Origin: Hyphomicrobiales bacterium
Lineage (GTDB): Bacteria; Pseudomonadota; Alphaproteobacteria; Rhizobiales; Rhizobiaceae
Assembly (NCBI GenBank): GCA_017305925.1
Contig: JAFKJW010000050.1
Coordinates: 1 to 53,032 of the forward strand
DNA length: 53,032 nt
Reading direction: 5' to 3'
Part shown: positions 26,680 to 38,740 of the stretch, piece by piece
How positions within the stretch are numbered: position 1 is the stretch's first letter
Layout of the letters: the number at the start of each line of letters is the position of its first letter
Made by a program: the position numbers and the translations under genes
Notes under the pieces: generated by a model
What the model saw: the letters and a program-made list of their open reading frames with translations, nothing else
Told to the model about the DNA's origin: nothing
Databases searched by the model: none

Positions 26680-27732
26680 ATGGGCAGGACTTTCGAGCTC
26701 GCCCCCGGCTATACGGTTTCGCGCGTCATTCGCGGCGGCTGGCAGCTTGCCGGCGGCCATGGCGCCATCGATCGCGACCAGGCCGTCGCCGATCTGGTTG
26801 CCGCCTTCGACGCGGGCATCACCACTTACGACTGCGCCGACATCTATACCGGCGTGGAGGAACTGATCGGAGCGGCCCGGCAGAAGCTGGCGAACGAGCG
26901 CGGCGCGGAGGAAGCGGCGCGCATGAAGGTGCACACCAAGCTGGTGCCGGACCTCGAAAAGCTGCGCGGCATCAGCCGGGCCTATATAAGCGGCATCGTC
27001 GACACCTCCCTCGGACGCCTGAAGACGGAGCGGCTGGATCTCGTGCAGTTCCACTGGTGGGACTATGAAGCGCCGCGCTATGTCGAGGCGATGGGCTGGC
27101 TGGACGAGTTGCGCCGCGAAGGCAAGATCCGCAATCTCGGCACCACCAATTTCGACGTGCCGCGGCTCGCCGAGATCTTCGCCGCCGGCGTTTCTCCGAT
27201 CAGCCAGCAGTTGCAATATTCGGTGCTCGACCGGCGTCCGCTCAACGGCCTGTCGGCCTTCGCCGCCGCACACGGGATGAAGTTCCTGTGCTACGGCACG
27301 GTAGCCGGCGGCTTCCTCAGCGAGAGATGGCTGGGCGCGGCCGAACCGGAGATGCCGCTGGAGAACCGCTCGCTGGTCAAATACAAGCTGATCATCGACG
27401 ATTTCGGCGGCTGGGCCCTGTTCCAGGACCTGCTGCGCGCCCTGAAGGCGGTCGGCGACCGGCATGGCGCCGACATCGCCACGGTCGCCAGTGCCTGGGC
27501 GCTGCGGCAGCCGCTCGTCGCGGCGGTCATCGTCGGCGCCCGCAACCAGCAGCACGTGCTGGCCAATGCGCGCATCATGGACGTCGCGCTGAGCGACGCC
27601 GACCTCGCCACCGTCCAGGCCGTCATCGACAGGAGCAGCGGCCCGAAGGGCGATGTCTATACGCTGGAGCGCGACCGCACGGGCCGCCACGGCTCGATCA
27701 TGCATTACAACCTGAACGCGGGGAAAACATGA
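26680..27732 (+). CDS. Aldo/keto reductase
   Basis: 350 residues, a TIM-barrel NAD(P)H oxidoreductase. Active-site residues are visible in order: Asp and Tyr in TTYDCADIYTGVEELIG, Lys in HTKLVPDLEKL and His in LVQFHWWDYEAPRY. The cofactor-binding end is SAWALRQPLVAAVIVGARNQQ. It starts one base after the TIGR04076 stop and overlaps the following gene (ATGA). It would reduce or oxidise a carbonyl or alcohol in the catabolic route for the imported compound; the substrate is not predictable from sequence. Confidence 0.92.
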   Translation: MGRTFELAPGYTVSRVIRGGWQLAGGHGAIDRDQAVADLVAAFDAGITTYDCADIYTGVEELIGAARQKLANERGAEEAARMKVHTKLVPDLEKLRGISRAYISGIVDTSLGRLKTERLDLVQFHWWDYEAPRYVEAMGWLDELRREGKIRNLGTTNFDVPRLAEIFAAGVSPISQQLQYSVLDRRPLNGLSAFAAAHGMKFLCYGTVAGGFLSERWLGAAEPEMPLENRSLVKYKLIIDDFGGWALFQDLLRALKAVGDRHGADIATVASAWALRQPLVAAVIVGARNQQHVLANARIMDVALSDADLATVQAVIDRSSGPKGDVYTLERDRTGRHGSIMHYNLNAGKT

Positions 27733-28145
27733 GCCTGTTCGAGCGGGCCGCCGCCGAGATCGTCGCGCTGCATCGCTTCTTCGTCGAATGGTACGACCGC
27801 AGGACGGCGGACCGCGCCGATTTCAGCCTGTTCGAGCGCGCCATGGGGCCGGACATGCGCATGGTTCCGCCTTCGGGCGCCGTTCTCGAACGGGATGCCG
27901 TCGTCGGCCACGTCCGCGCCAACCGCGGCGCCTTCGACGGCGATTTCGCCATAGAGATCGCCGACATCCGCCCGGTCTGGGAGGGCGCCGGCGCCGTCCT
28001 CGTCGCCTATGTGGAAAAGCAGCGGCGCGCCGGCGAGAGCACGGCCCGCCGCGCCGCCGCGCTCTTCACCGAAAATCCAGCGGCGCCGCATGGCGTCGAA
28101 TGGCGCCACCTGCAAGAGACCTGGATGCAGGCGGAAGAAAAATGA
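27729..28145 (+). CDS. NTF2/SnoaL-like small protein
   Basis: 138 residues, start overlapping the aldo/keto reductase stop. The N-terminal helix AAEIVALHRFFVEWYDRRTA, followed by FERAMGPDMRMVPPSGAVLE and later VWEGAGAVLVAYVEKQR, then WRHLQETWM, fits an NTF2-like cone fold. Such proteins can be isomerases, hydrolases or binding proteins. No catalytic residue is assigned. It is part of the overlapping gene run and so probably cofunctions with the aldo/keto reductase. Confidence 0.7.
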   Translation: MSLFERAAAEIVALHRFFVEWYDRRTADRADFSLFERAMGPDMRMVPPSGAVLERDAVVGHVRANRGAFDGDFAIEIADIRPVWEGAGAVLVAYVEKQRRAGESTARRAAALFTENPAAPHGVEWRHLQETWMQAEEK

Positions 28146-28195
28146 CAGGCTCCACGACAGCAATCATCGCACCGAAGAGAAAAAGGGGAACCGCA

Positions 28196-29458
28196 ATGAA
28201 GAAGACCATGCTCCAGCTCGCCGCCGCCGCGCTGCTTGCCGGCGCCGCGGGCAGCGCCCACGCCGCCGACTGTCAGATCACCGTCGGCGTGGTGATGGAA
28301 CTGACCGGCCCGGCCGGCGAATACGGCAAGGCCGGCGCCAAGTCGGTCGAGATGGCGTTCCGGGACATCAACGAGGCCGGCGGCGCCGCCGGCTGCGACC
28401 TCGTGACCGACACGCGCGACAGCCAGAGCCAGGGCAACATCGCCGTGGACGCCGCGACCCAGCCCGTGCAGGTCAAGAAGGTGCCGGCCATCATCGGCGG
28501 CATCATCTCCTCCGTGACGATCCCGATCCTGACCTCGGTGACGGCGCCGGCCAAGATCGTCCAGGTCTCGCCCGCCGCGTCCTCGCCAACGCTCACCCAG
28601 CTCGGCCGCGACGGCAAGACCAACGGCATCTTCTTCCGCACCATCACGTCGGACGCGCTGCAGGGCGTCGCCGCCGCCAAATACGCCATCGACACCGGCT
28701 TCAAGAAGCTTTCGATCATCCACGTGAACAGCGACTTCGGCGTCAACATGTCGGCCGAATTCACCCGGGCCTACAAGGCGCTCGGCGGCACGATCATCTC
28801 CGACACGCCCTACAACGAGAAGCAGTCGAGCTATGCTTCCGAAGTGACCGCCGCCATGGCCGGCGAGCCGGACGCGCTCTACCTCATCAGCACGCCGGGA
28901 GACGGCGCCACCATCGCCCGGACATGGATCTCGCAGGGAGGGGTGCAGAAATTCCTGCTCAATGACGGCATGAACAATCCCGACTTCATCGAGTCCGTGG
29001 GCGCCGAGTATCTGAACGAGGCCTACGGCACGTCCTCGGGCACCAATCCGACGCCCTCGACCGATTATTTCATGAAGAACTACAAGGCCTTCTCCGGCGA
29101 CATCGAGCCGACCAACCCGGCCGCCGACCGCGCCTACGACGCCGGTGCCATCGTCGGCCTGGCGATCGCCATCGCCGGCGGACCCGATCCGGCGAAGATT
29201 CGCGACGCGGTCTACAAAGCCGTCGATCCCGCCGGCACGCCGATCTATGCCGGCAAGGATGAATTCGCCAAGGCGCTCGGGCTGATCAAGGAAGGCAAGC
29301 CGATCCGCTACGAGGGCGTCATCGGGCCCGTCAGCTTCGACGAATATGGCGACATCACCGGGCCGTTCCGGCTCTGGCAGGTGGTCGACGGCAAGGTGGA
29401 GACGAAGGGCGAGATGTCCATGGAAGAGGTCTCCAAGCTCAAGGACGAGATCAAGTAG
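28196..29458 (+). CDS. Liv-type ABC transporter periplasmic binding protein
   Basis: 420 residues from the ATG at 28196 (AGGGGA 7 nt upstream), beginning with a signal peptide (MKKTMLQLAAAALLAGAAG, cleavage after AHAA). The mature protein is a Peripla_BP_6 two-lobe binding protein: ITVGVVMELTGPAGEYGKAG, VPAIIGGIISSVTIPILTSV, VNSDFGVNMSAEFTRAYKA and NPAADRAYDAGAIVGLAIA. It should deliver the ligand to the LivGFHM importer encoded divergently. The ligand is unknown; context suggests an amino acid or imino acid derivative. Confidence 0.93.
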   Translation: MKKTMLQLAAAALLAGAAGSAHAADCQITVGVVMELTGPAGEYGKAGAKSVEMAFRDINEAGGAAGCDLVTDTRDSQSQGNIAVDAATQPVQVKKVPAIIGGIISSVTIPILTSVTAPAKIVQVSPAASSPTLTQLGRDGKTNGIFFRTITSDALQGVAAAKYAIDTGFKKLSIIHVNSDFGVNMSAEFTRAYKALGGTIISDTPYNEKQSSYASEVTAAMAGEPDALYLISTPGDGATIARTWISQGGVQKFLLNDGMNNPDFIESVGAEYLNEAYGTSSGTNPTPSTDYFMKNYKAFSGDIEPTNPAADRAYDAGAIVGLAIAIAGGPDPAKIRDAVYKAVDPAGTPIYAGKDEFAKALGLIKEGKPIRYEGVIGPVSFDEYGDITGPFRLWQVVDGKVETKGEMSMEEVSKLKDEIK

Positions 29459-29529
29459 CGGCAGGCAGCATGAGGCGGCGCGGCGGAAGCTGCCGCGCCG
29501 TCTCTCCCGAGCCCACCGGTTCCGCGCCG

Positions 29530-30555
29530 ATGCAATCCAGCCTCGACCTGCTGCGTTCCAGGCACCACTTCCGCACGCTGGAGGTCGTCGACTCGCATAC
29601 ATGCGGGCAGCCGACGCGCGTCGTCCTTTCGGGACACGGCCTGCCTCCCGGCACGGACCCGGCCGCGGCGCGCGATATCCTGCGCGACGAGCGCGACTGG
29701 GTGCGCACCGTCTCGGTGATGGAGCCGCGCGGGCATCGCTCCATGTTCTCCGTCGCCCTCATTCACCCCGCGCATGAAGGCGACGAGTTCGGCGTCGTCT
29801 TCATGGATGCGGCGGCCTATCCGGACATGTGCGGCCACGCGACCATCGGCACGGCCACGACGCTTCTCGAACTCGGCCTGATCCCGGTGCCGGAAGCCGG
29901 TTTCTCAGGCTCGCTGGAGTTCGGGCTGATGACGCCCGCCGGCCGCATCGCGCTCCGCGCGCGCCTGGAGGGCGGACGATGCCGGAGCGTCGCCTTTGCC
30001 TTCGACGGCGCCTTTTTCCTGGGAAGCTTCGATATAGACCTCCCCGGCGAAGGCGCCGTTTCCGTCGACGTCGCCTATGCCGGCCAGTGGTACGCCTTCG
30101 TTCCCGTCGCGGTCGCGCATGGCGCCATCGACGCCGCCAATATCGGGAACCTCGTCTCGGCCGCGATTCCCGTCCGCGAAGCGCTGGCCGCGCGGATGGG
30201 ACAGGCCGGACCCGCGGTGGGCAACATCGTCTGGACCGGTCCGCCCGGCCATCCCGACGCGCGGCACAGGAACGTGCCCGTCTCCTCGTCCGGCTCGTTC
30301 GACCGCTCGCCCTGCGGCACCGCGACATGCGCGCGCATGGCCGTTCTGGTCGCCCGGGGCGAATTGACGATCGGCGAAGCTTTCGTCAACGAAGGCCTGC
30401 TGGGCACCATCTATCGCGGCACGCCGCTGCGCGGGGCGGTCACAGGCAGGCGCGAGGCCATCGTCGCGGAAGTCGAGGGGGGCGCCTGGATTTCGGCCTG
30501 CGGCACCCTGCTGGTCGATCCCGCGGACCCTCTGGGCAATGGCTATCTGGCTTGA
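29530..30555 (+). CDS. Proline racemase / 4-hydroxyproline epimerase family protein
   Basis: 341 residues from the ATG at 29530; an ATG at 29470 would add 20 non-conserved residues but lies closer to a purine-rich site. Both catalytic cysteines of the epimerase type are present: Cys101 in YPDMCGHATIG and Cys262 in RSPCGTATC. Retention of the second Cys, rather than Thr, argues for a racemase or epimerase rather than trans-3-hydroxyproline dehydratase. Also typical are VVDSHTCGQPTRVV and MEPRGHR. With a flavin oxidase and Liv importer nearby, a hydroxyproline-like or other D-amino acid route is plausible, but the exact substrate is unknown. Confidence 0.88.
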   Translation: MQSSLDLLRSRHHFRTLEVVDSHTCGQPTRVVLSGHGLPPGTDPAAARDILRDERDWVRTVSVMEPRGHRSMFSVALIHPAHEGDEFGVVFMDAAAYPDMCGHATIGTATTLLELGLIPVPEAGFSGSLEFGLMTPAGRIALRARLEGGRCRSVAFAFDGAFFLGSFDIDLPGEGAVSVDVAYAGQWYAFVPVAVAHGAIDAANIGNLVSAAIPVREALAARMGQAGPAVGNIVWTGPPGHPDARHRNVPVSSSGSFDRSPCGTATCARMAVLVARGELTIGEAFVNEGLLGTIYRGTPLRGAVTGRREAIVAEVEGGAWISACGTLLVDPADPLGNGYLA

Positions 30556-30596
30556 CGCGGGGCTTTCGCCGGCCTCTCCTCCATACGGAGTCTTCC

Positions 30597-31766
30597 ATGA
30601 GCTACCTCGCACAACGCATCACCCAGGGCCGGAAGAAGTCCTACGGCATGTTCGCCAAGGCCGCGGCGCTCGCCTCGGCCGGCCGCGATCTCATCCATAT
30701 GGAGCTCGGCAGCCCGCATGCCGACACGCCGCTGCCGGTCAAGCAGGCGGCAATCGATGCGCTGCTGGCCGGCAACGTCCACTATTCGCATTTCCAGGGC
30801 CTGCCGAAGCTGCGTGCCGCCCTTGCGCAGAAGCTGCGCGAGAAGAACGGTCTGGACGTCGACGCGTCGGGCATCGTCGTCACCAACGGCCTCACCCACG
30901 CCTCCTTCGCCGCCATCATGACGCTGGTCGATCCCGGCGACGAGGTGATCCTGCTCGAACCCTACTATCCGCAGCATCTCGGCAAGATCGAGCTGGCCGG
31001 CGGCCGGCCGGTCTTCGCGCCGCTCGACGCGGCCAACCGCTTCTCCATCGATCCGAGGCGGATCGAGGCGAAGATCACGCCCGCCACCAAGATGATCTGC
31101 CTGGTCAATCCCTGCAACCCGACCGGCCGCGTCTACAGCCGCGCCGAGCTGGAGGCGCTGGCCGACATCGCCATCCGCCACGACCTCGTCGTCATCTCCG
31201 ACGAGGTCTACGAGGAGATCCTCTTCGACGGGGCGAAGCATATCTCCATCGCCTCCTTGCCCGGCATGGCCGAGCGCACCGTCTCGATGTTCGCCTTCAC
31301 CAAGAGCTTCGCCATGGATGGCTGGCGCATCGGCTATCTCGCCGCGCCGGCCGCCCTGATAGAGGGCATCCTCAAGATCACCACCAACGACGTCACCCAC
31401 GTCAACACCTTCATCCAGGAAGGCGCCCATGCGGCGGTGACGGGTCCTTCGGAGATCCTCGCCGAACTGGTGCACGAGGACAAGGTGAAACGGGATCTCG
31501 TCGTCACCCGCCTCAACCAGATGGCGGGCATCACCTGCGAGTGGCCGGAAGGCACGATCTACGCCTTTCCGGATATCTCGCAGACCGGGCTTTCCTCCCA
31601 GCAGCTTGCCGAACTGATTCTCGAAAAGGCCGATGTCGTGGTCGAGGCCGGCTCTTTCTATGGTCCAGCGGGCGAAGGGCATCTCCGGGTCTGTTTCGGG
31701 TCGCAATCGACCGAGCGGATCACCGAGGCGATGGATCGGTTGCAGAGGTTCTTCGGTTCGCTCTGA
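30597..31766 (+). CDS. Pyridoxal-phosphate aminotransferase, class I/II
   Basis: 389 residues. PLP lysine at Lys236 in FAFTKSFAMDGWRIGY; Asn and Pro in CLVNPCNPTGRVYSRAE and Asp/Tyr in VVISDEVYEEILFDG complete the cofactor site, with Arg of the substrate carboxylate site in GEGHLRVCFGS near the end. Fold type I aspartate-aminotransferase-like. It follows the proline-racemase-family gene by 41 bp and is likely the last gene of the plus-strand operon, removing or moving an amino group in the pathway. Confidence 0.93.
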   Translation: MSYLAQRITQGRKKSYGMFAKAAALASAGRDLIHMELGSPHADTPLPVKQAAIDALLAGNVHYSHFQGLPKLRAALAQKLREKNGLDVDASGIVVTNGLTHASFAAIMTLVDPGDEVILLEPYYPQHLGKIELAGGRPVFAPLDAANRFSIDPRRIEAKITPATKMICLVNPCNPTGRVYSRAELEALADIAIRHDLVVISDEVYEEILFDGAKHISIASLPGMAERTVSMFAFTKSFAMDGWRIGYLAAPAALIEGILKITTNDVTHVNTFIQEGAHAAVTGPSEILAELVHEDKVKRDLVVTRLNQMAGITCEWPEGTIYAFPDISQTGLSSQQLAELILEKADVVVEAGSFYGPAGEGHLRVCFGSQSTERITEAMDRLQRFFGSL

Positions 31767-31895
31767 CGCAGAAACACTCGCAAGGAACGCCGGCCGCGCA
31801 CGCGTGGCCAGGGTCTTTTATGTCGCTCTCTTTGCTTTTCGACAAACAGGAGTTCCGGCGCATCGCTATGGTGCCATGGTGTATTGGAGGCAGCA

Positions 31896-32042
31896 ATGAC
31901 ATCCGAAACGCCAAAACACGTCGAGCTCTCGGGAGATAAAGCGAGCGGAAGAGATACGGGCGGCAGTTCGCTTCTTCCCATGCTTGCGGCCGGGCTGGTT
32001 CTCGTCGTCATCGGCGCGATCGCCGTCATGGCGTTCGTATAG
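31896..32042 (+). CDS. 48-residue single-pass membrane protein, unknown
   Basis: A short open frame with GGAGG five bases before its ATG encodes 48 residues: a charged, hydrophilic N-terminal half (MTSETPKHVELSGDKASG), then one membrane helix (about 27-47, LLPMLAAGLVLVVIGAIAVM) and a two-residue end. No family recognised. It lies alone between the aminotransferase gene and the convergent peptide-importer operon. The good ribosome site, single clean helix and polar head support a real gene. The upstream stretch 31865-31880 has a small ATGGTGCCATGG palindrome. Confidence 0.6.
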   Translation: MTSETPKHVELSGDKASGRDTGGSSLLPMLAAGLVLVVIGAIAVMAFV

Positions 32043-32109
32043 ACGGCCCGGTACGGATACCGCGCGTGCTTTCGGGCGGCGACCGGCGGACGGTCGTTCC
32101 CGCCGGGGC

Positions 32110-33947
<1,838 letters not shown>

Positions 33948-33951
<4 letters not shown>

Positions 33952-34892
33952 TCGAACACGCAGCGCGGAAAGTAGAACGACACCACCCAGTTCGGCATGT
34001 CGACGATCTCGCTGATCCGAAGATCGCCGCACACCGACACCAGCATGTAGGCATCCACCGGGTTGAGGTTGTAGCGGCCGGCGAGCAGGTCGACCATCTG
34101 GGCGACGGCGCTCTTCGCGCCCTCCATCAGGTCTGGCCCGACGCCGGTCGTCACCTCGTAGCCCTTGGCGTCGAGATGCCGCGTCACCGGCCCCGGCGTG
34201 GTGAAGCGCGGCGTCTTCAGATTGGCGCCCTTCACCAGATCGAGCGTCAGCACCACGTCCATCGGGCTTTCGATGGCCGTGCCGCAGACCTCGCCGTCGC
34301 CCTGCGCGGCGTGCGTATCGCCGACCGAGAACAGCGCCCCCGCCACCTCCACCGGCAGGTAGAGCACCGTGCCGGCAGCAAGGTCGCGGATGTCGAGATT
34401 GCCGCCGACGCGCCGCGGCGGCACCACCGAGTGCAGACCCTTCTCGGCCGGCGCGTTGCCGATGGTGCCGGCGAACGGTTTCAGCGGCACCCGGCCGCTC
34501 TTGCCGAACAGCGCCGGCTCCAGCGAAGCCGGATCGTACTTCCAGATCGTCAGCGCCGGCTCCTTGAAATCGTCGGCCAGGAGACCGAAGCCGGGGATGC
34601 TCGCCGTCCAGCCGAAGCCGGACGGCTTGAACTGCTCGATCGTCACCTTCAGCGCGTCGCCGGGCTCCGCACCGTCGACGTAGATCGGCCCGGTGACCGG
34701 ATTGACCTTGGCGAAGTCGAGCTTGGCGACATCGGCCACCGTGCTTTCCGATGTCAACTGCCCGCCGGACGAATCCAGGCATTCGAAGTGGATGGTCGAG
34801 CCGGGCGCCACCTTCTCGGCCGGGACGAACGAATTGTCCCAGCCGAAATGATGATGGCGCCCGTGGATGGTGTAGTCGCAGCTATTGCACAT
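33948..34892 (-). CDS. Acetamidase/formamidase family protein
   Basis: 314 residues of the FmdA/AmdA family, which hydrolyse short amides to the acid and ammonia. Recognisable parts: HHHFGWDNSFVPAEKVAPG at the start, GPIYVDGAEPGDALKVTI, GDTHAAQGDGEVCGTAIE (central conserved His/Glu) and the C-terminal ALLAGRYNLNPVDAYMLVSV-type segment. It overlaps both neighbours (the binding-protein gene by 11 bp, the ATPase gene by 4 bp) and so is built into the peptide-importer operon, suggesting that the imported molecule, or a product of it, is an amide. Confidence 0.92.
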
Positions 34893-36516
34893 CTTTCACA
34901 TACACATTGTCGTAGTTGATCGGAATGTGGACCGGGTCGACATAGAGATTGTCGGCACCACCCATGCGCGCGGACTTCATGGTGAAGCGCTGCTCGTTGA
35001 AGATCGGCGCCCAGGGCGCATCCTCCATGATCTTCATGTAGATGTCGCCCCACATCTTGTTGCGCTCCTCCGCCTTGGCGGGATCGACGATGGAGTCGGC
35101 TTCGGCGGCCTTTTTGTCGAGGTCCTCGTTGCAGTACCACGACCAGTTCCAGCCGCCCGGCACCGCGCCGCCGCAGCCCAGGATCGGGCCGTAGAAGTTG
35201 GACGGGTCGGGGAAGTCGGCGATCCACGCCATGCCGCCCGACCAGATCATCGGCGCGCCTTCCTTCTCGCCGCCGGCGGCGATGACGTTGGCCTGGGCAA
35301 GCGCCTGGATGTTGGCCTTGATGCCGATGGCGGCCAGATCCTGCTGGATGCCCTGCGCGATGCGCGGGTTGGGATCGGTGTTCATGACGTAGAGGTCGGT
35401 GGAGAAGCCGTCCGGCTGGCCGGCCTCGGCCAGCAGCTCCTTGGCCTTGGCGGGATCGAAGGGATAGCCCTTGTAGTCCTTGACGTAGCCCGGCATCGAC
35501 GGCGGCAGCGGCTGGTTGGCCGGCACGGCGCGGTTGTTGATGAGCTGGACGATGCGCTCCTTGTTGATGGCCATGTTGACCGCCTGGCGCACCTTCACGT
35601 TGTCGAAGGGCGGGATGTTGACGTTCATGGTGACGTAGCCGGTGTGGAGCTGGCCGCCCTCGACCACGCGCGCCTTCTGCTCGGGATCGTTCATCACCTC
35701 CTGGAACTTGGCCGGCGGAATGCCGTCGCCGGGCACGTCGATCTCGCCCTTCTGCAGGCGCAGCAGCGCGACGATCGGCTCCTGGCCGATCTCGAAGGTG
35801 ATCTTGTCGAGATAGGGCAGGCCCTTGTGCCAGTGATCGGGGTTCTTCTCGAAGACGACGCGCTGGCCGAGCGTCCATTCGGCCAGCTTGTAGGCGCCGG
35901 TGCCGACCGGATGCTTGCCGAAGTCGGCGCCGTACTTCTCCACCTCTTCCTTCGGCACGACATGGCTGAAGTTGATCGCCATGACGTGCAGGAACGTGGC
36001 GTCGGGCCGCGTCAGCTCGAACTTGATGGTGAGCGGATCGACGACGGTGATGCCGGAAAGCCCGTCGGACTTGCCGGCGGCGGCTTCGTCGTAGCCCTTG
36101 ATCGAGGCGAAGAAGCCCTGGCCGGGGCTCTGCGTCACCGGATTGACGACGCGGTCGATGGAATACTTGACGTCCTCGGCGGTCATCTCGCGGCCGTTGT
36201 GGAACTTCACGCCGGGCCGCAGCTTGAACGTGAAGGTCTGGCCGTCGGGCGAGATCTCGTAGCTCTCGGCGAGGTCGGGCACCAGTTCCGTGGTGCCGGG
36301 CTTGTAGTCCATCAGCCCGTCGAACAGGCTCTTGATCATCGACCAGTTCTGCCAGTCGTAGCCGATGGCCGGATCGAGGGTGGCGACATCGTCCTTGTAG
36401 GTGATGACGATCTCGCCGCCGGGCTTGGCGTTGGGATCGACATCCTGCGCCTGCACGGCGGTAGCGCCGAGCATCAGCGCCGCGGCGGCGACCGTTGAGA
36501 CGAGATATTTCTTCAT
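34882..36516 (-). CDS. Peptide-type ABC transporter periplasmic binding protein (SBP_bac_5)
   Basis: 544 residues. Signal peptide MKKYLVSTVAAAALMLGA with cleavage near AVQAQD. The mature protein is a family 5 solute-binding protein: ATLDPAIGYDWQNWSMIKSL, LAESYEISPDGQTFTFKLRP and GVKFHNGREMTAEDVKYSID are standard motifs. It should capture an oligopeptide or amide-like ligand. The following acetamidase gene starts inside its last codons. Confidence 0.95.
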   Translation of the reverse strand: MKKYLVSTVAAAALMLGATAVQAQDVDPNAKPGGEIVITYKDDVATLDPAIGYDWQNWSMIKSLFDGLMDYKPGTTELVPDLAESYEISPDGQTFTFKLRPGVKFHNGREMTAEDVKYSIDRVVNPVTQSPGQGFFASIKGYDEAAAGKSDGLSGITVVDPLTIKFELTRPDATFLHVMAINFSHVVPKEEVEKYGADFGKHPVGTGAYKLAEWTLGQRVVFEKNPDHWHKGLPYLDKITFEIGQEPIVALLRLQKGEIDVPGDGIPPAKFQEVMNDPEQKARVVEGGQLHTGYVTMNVNIPPFDNVKVRQAVNMAINKERIVQLINNRAVPANQPLPPSMPGYVKDYKGYPFDPAKAKELLAEAGQPDGFSTDLYVMNTDPNPRIAQGIQQDLAAIGIKANIQALAQANVIAAGGEKEGAPMIWSGGMAWIADFPDPSNFYGPILGCGGAVPGGWNWSWYCNEDLDKKAAEADSIVDPAKAEERNKMWGDIYMKIMEDAPWAPIFNEQRFTMKSARMGGADNLYVDPVHIPINYDNVYVKDVQ

Positions 36517-36534
36517 GATGTTCCCTTCCTTTCG

Positions 36535-37455
<921 letters not shown>

Positions 37456-37468
37456 GCCCGGCCCCCCA

Positions 37469-38392
37469 TCATTCCCGTCCTCGCTGCGTCGGATCGAGGA
37501 TATCGCGGAGCGCATCGCCGACGAGGTTGAAGGCGAGCGCCAGCGCGAGGATCGCGATGCCGGGGAAGAAGACCAGCCAGGGCGCGGCCTGGAAATAGGT
37601 CTGGTTCTCGAAGATGATGTTGCCCCACGACGGCGTCGGCGGCTGTACGCCGATGCCGAGATAGGAGAGCGTCGCTTCCAGGAGCACCGTGGTCGAGATG
37701 CCGAGCGTCCCCCACACGATGATGGTGGGAACGAGATGCGGCAGGATATGCCGGAACAGGATGCGCGCCCCGCTTGCGCCGATGGTCCGCTCGGCGGCGA
37801 TGAACTCCCGCTCCACCAGCGAGCTGGTCTGGGTGAACATGACGCGCGCGGTCTGCACCCAGTTGACCAGCGCGATGACCAGCGCGACGATCCACAAGCT
37901 CGGCTCGAACACGGCGGCGAGGCAGATGGCGAGCAGCAGCGCCGGAAACGCCATCATCAGGTCCGTGAAGCGCATCAGCGCGCCGCCGATCCAGCCGCGG
38001 AAATAACCGGCGGTGACGCCCACCAGCGTGCCGATCACCAGCGCCGTGCCGTTGGCGACGATGCCGATGAACAGCGACGTGCGCGCGCCATAGAGGATGC
38101 GGGTGAGCAGGTCGCGGCCGAGCAGGTCGGTGCCCAGCCAGAAGGTGCCGTTGGGCGGCAGCGGCTCGCCGGACAGCGTCAGCCCGTCGAACATCTGTTC
38201 GTCCGGCCCGAAGGCGGTCAGCCATGGCGCGAACGCCGCGCCCAGCACGGCCACCGCGATGACGGCGAGACCGAGAACCGCCAGCCGGCGCTTCATGAGC
38301 CGCCTGAGCACGCCGGGACGGAATCTGCCCGGCGATCGCCCTCCAGCGGAGAAATCGGGAGGCGACAGGTCGGGCGCGGCGGGAGCCGTCAT
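37469..38392 (-). CDS. Peptide-type ABC transporter permease (DppC-like)
   Basis: 307 residues from the ATG at 38392, with GGGAGG six bases upstream; the open frame to 38728 is not supported. An N-terminal OppC-type helix (RLAVLGLAVIAVAVLGAAFA), then FWLGTDLLGRDLLTRILYGA, a hallmark of this family, and the ATPase-contact loop EFIAAERTIGASGARILFRH are visible. It is the first gene of the operon permease C - permease B - binding protein - acetamidase - double ATPase. Confidence 0.94.
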   Translation of the reverse strand: MTAPAAPDLSPPDFSAGGRSPGRFRPGVLRRLMKRRLAVLGLAVIAVAVLGAAFAPWLTAFGPDEQMFDGLTLSGEPLPPNGTFWLGTDLLGRDLLTRILYGARTSLFIGIVANGTALVIGTLVGVTAGYFRGWIGGALMRFTDLMMAFPALLLAICLAAVFEPSLWIVALVIALVNWVQTARVMFTQTSSLVEREFIAAERTIGASGARILFRHILPHLVPTIIVWGTLGISTTVLLEATLSYLGIGVQPPTPSWGNIIFENQTYFQAAPWLVFFPGIAILALALAFNLVGDALRDILDPTQRGRE

Positions 38393-38740
38393 GGACACCC
38401 TCCCGCGCCGCCATTGTCGCGCCGCAACGCACCGCAAACGCCGAAATCGCAGATCGGCGTGGCGCGGCTGGACACGGAAACGAGCCGATTGTCGCCCAGC
38501 CGCGAAGAAAGCACGCCGATCTCGATACGTCGTTTCAAGCAAGGCCCCAAAATAACGATGCCCCGCAGCCGGCACCGTTGAGGCGAAGCGTGCGAGGCAA
38601 CGTACCGTCCGGCGGATGCCGGCCGGTATTCCACCGTCCCAGCCTATCGATGAAGCGCCCCCAGTCAAGCCCGAATTGGCGCGAAATGGCCGGCCGACAT
38701 GGCCGGCCCGGGACGAACCGCTCTCCACCGACAGGCCGCC
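38393..38740. other. Intergenic region upstream of the peptide importer operon
   Basis: No supported gene. It should contain the promoter for the importer operon, but no clear box was seen. Near its right end is a GGCCGGCC hairpin, listed separately, and it ends at the stop of a broken TonB-receptor gene. Base composition is ordinary. Confidence 0.45.
38688..38708 (-). terminator. Likely terminator hairpin after the TonB-receptor remnant
   Basis: Two GGCCGGCC copies form an 8-bp GC stem with a 5-nt loop, about 32 bp after the receptor stop on the minus strand, followed there by ATTTCG. This fits a weak intrinsic terminator for the old receptor gene. The T-run is short. Confidence 0.5.
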
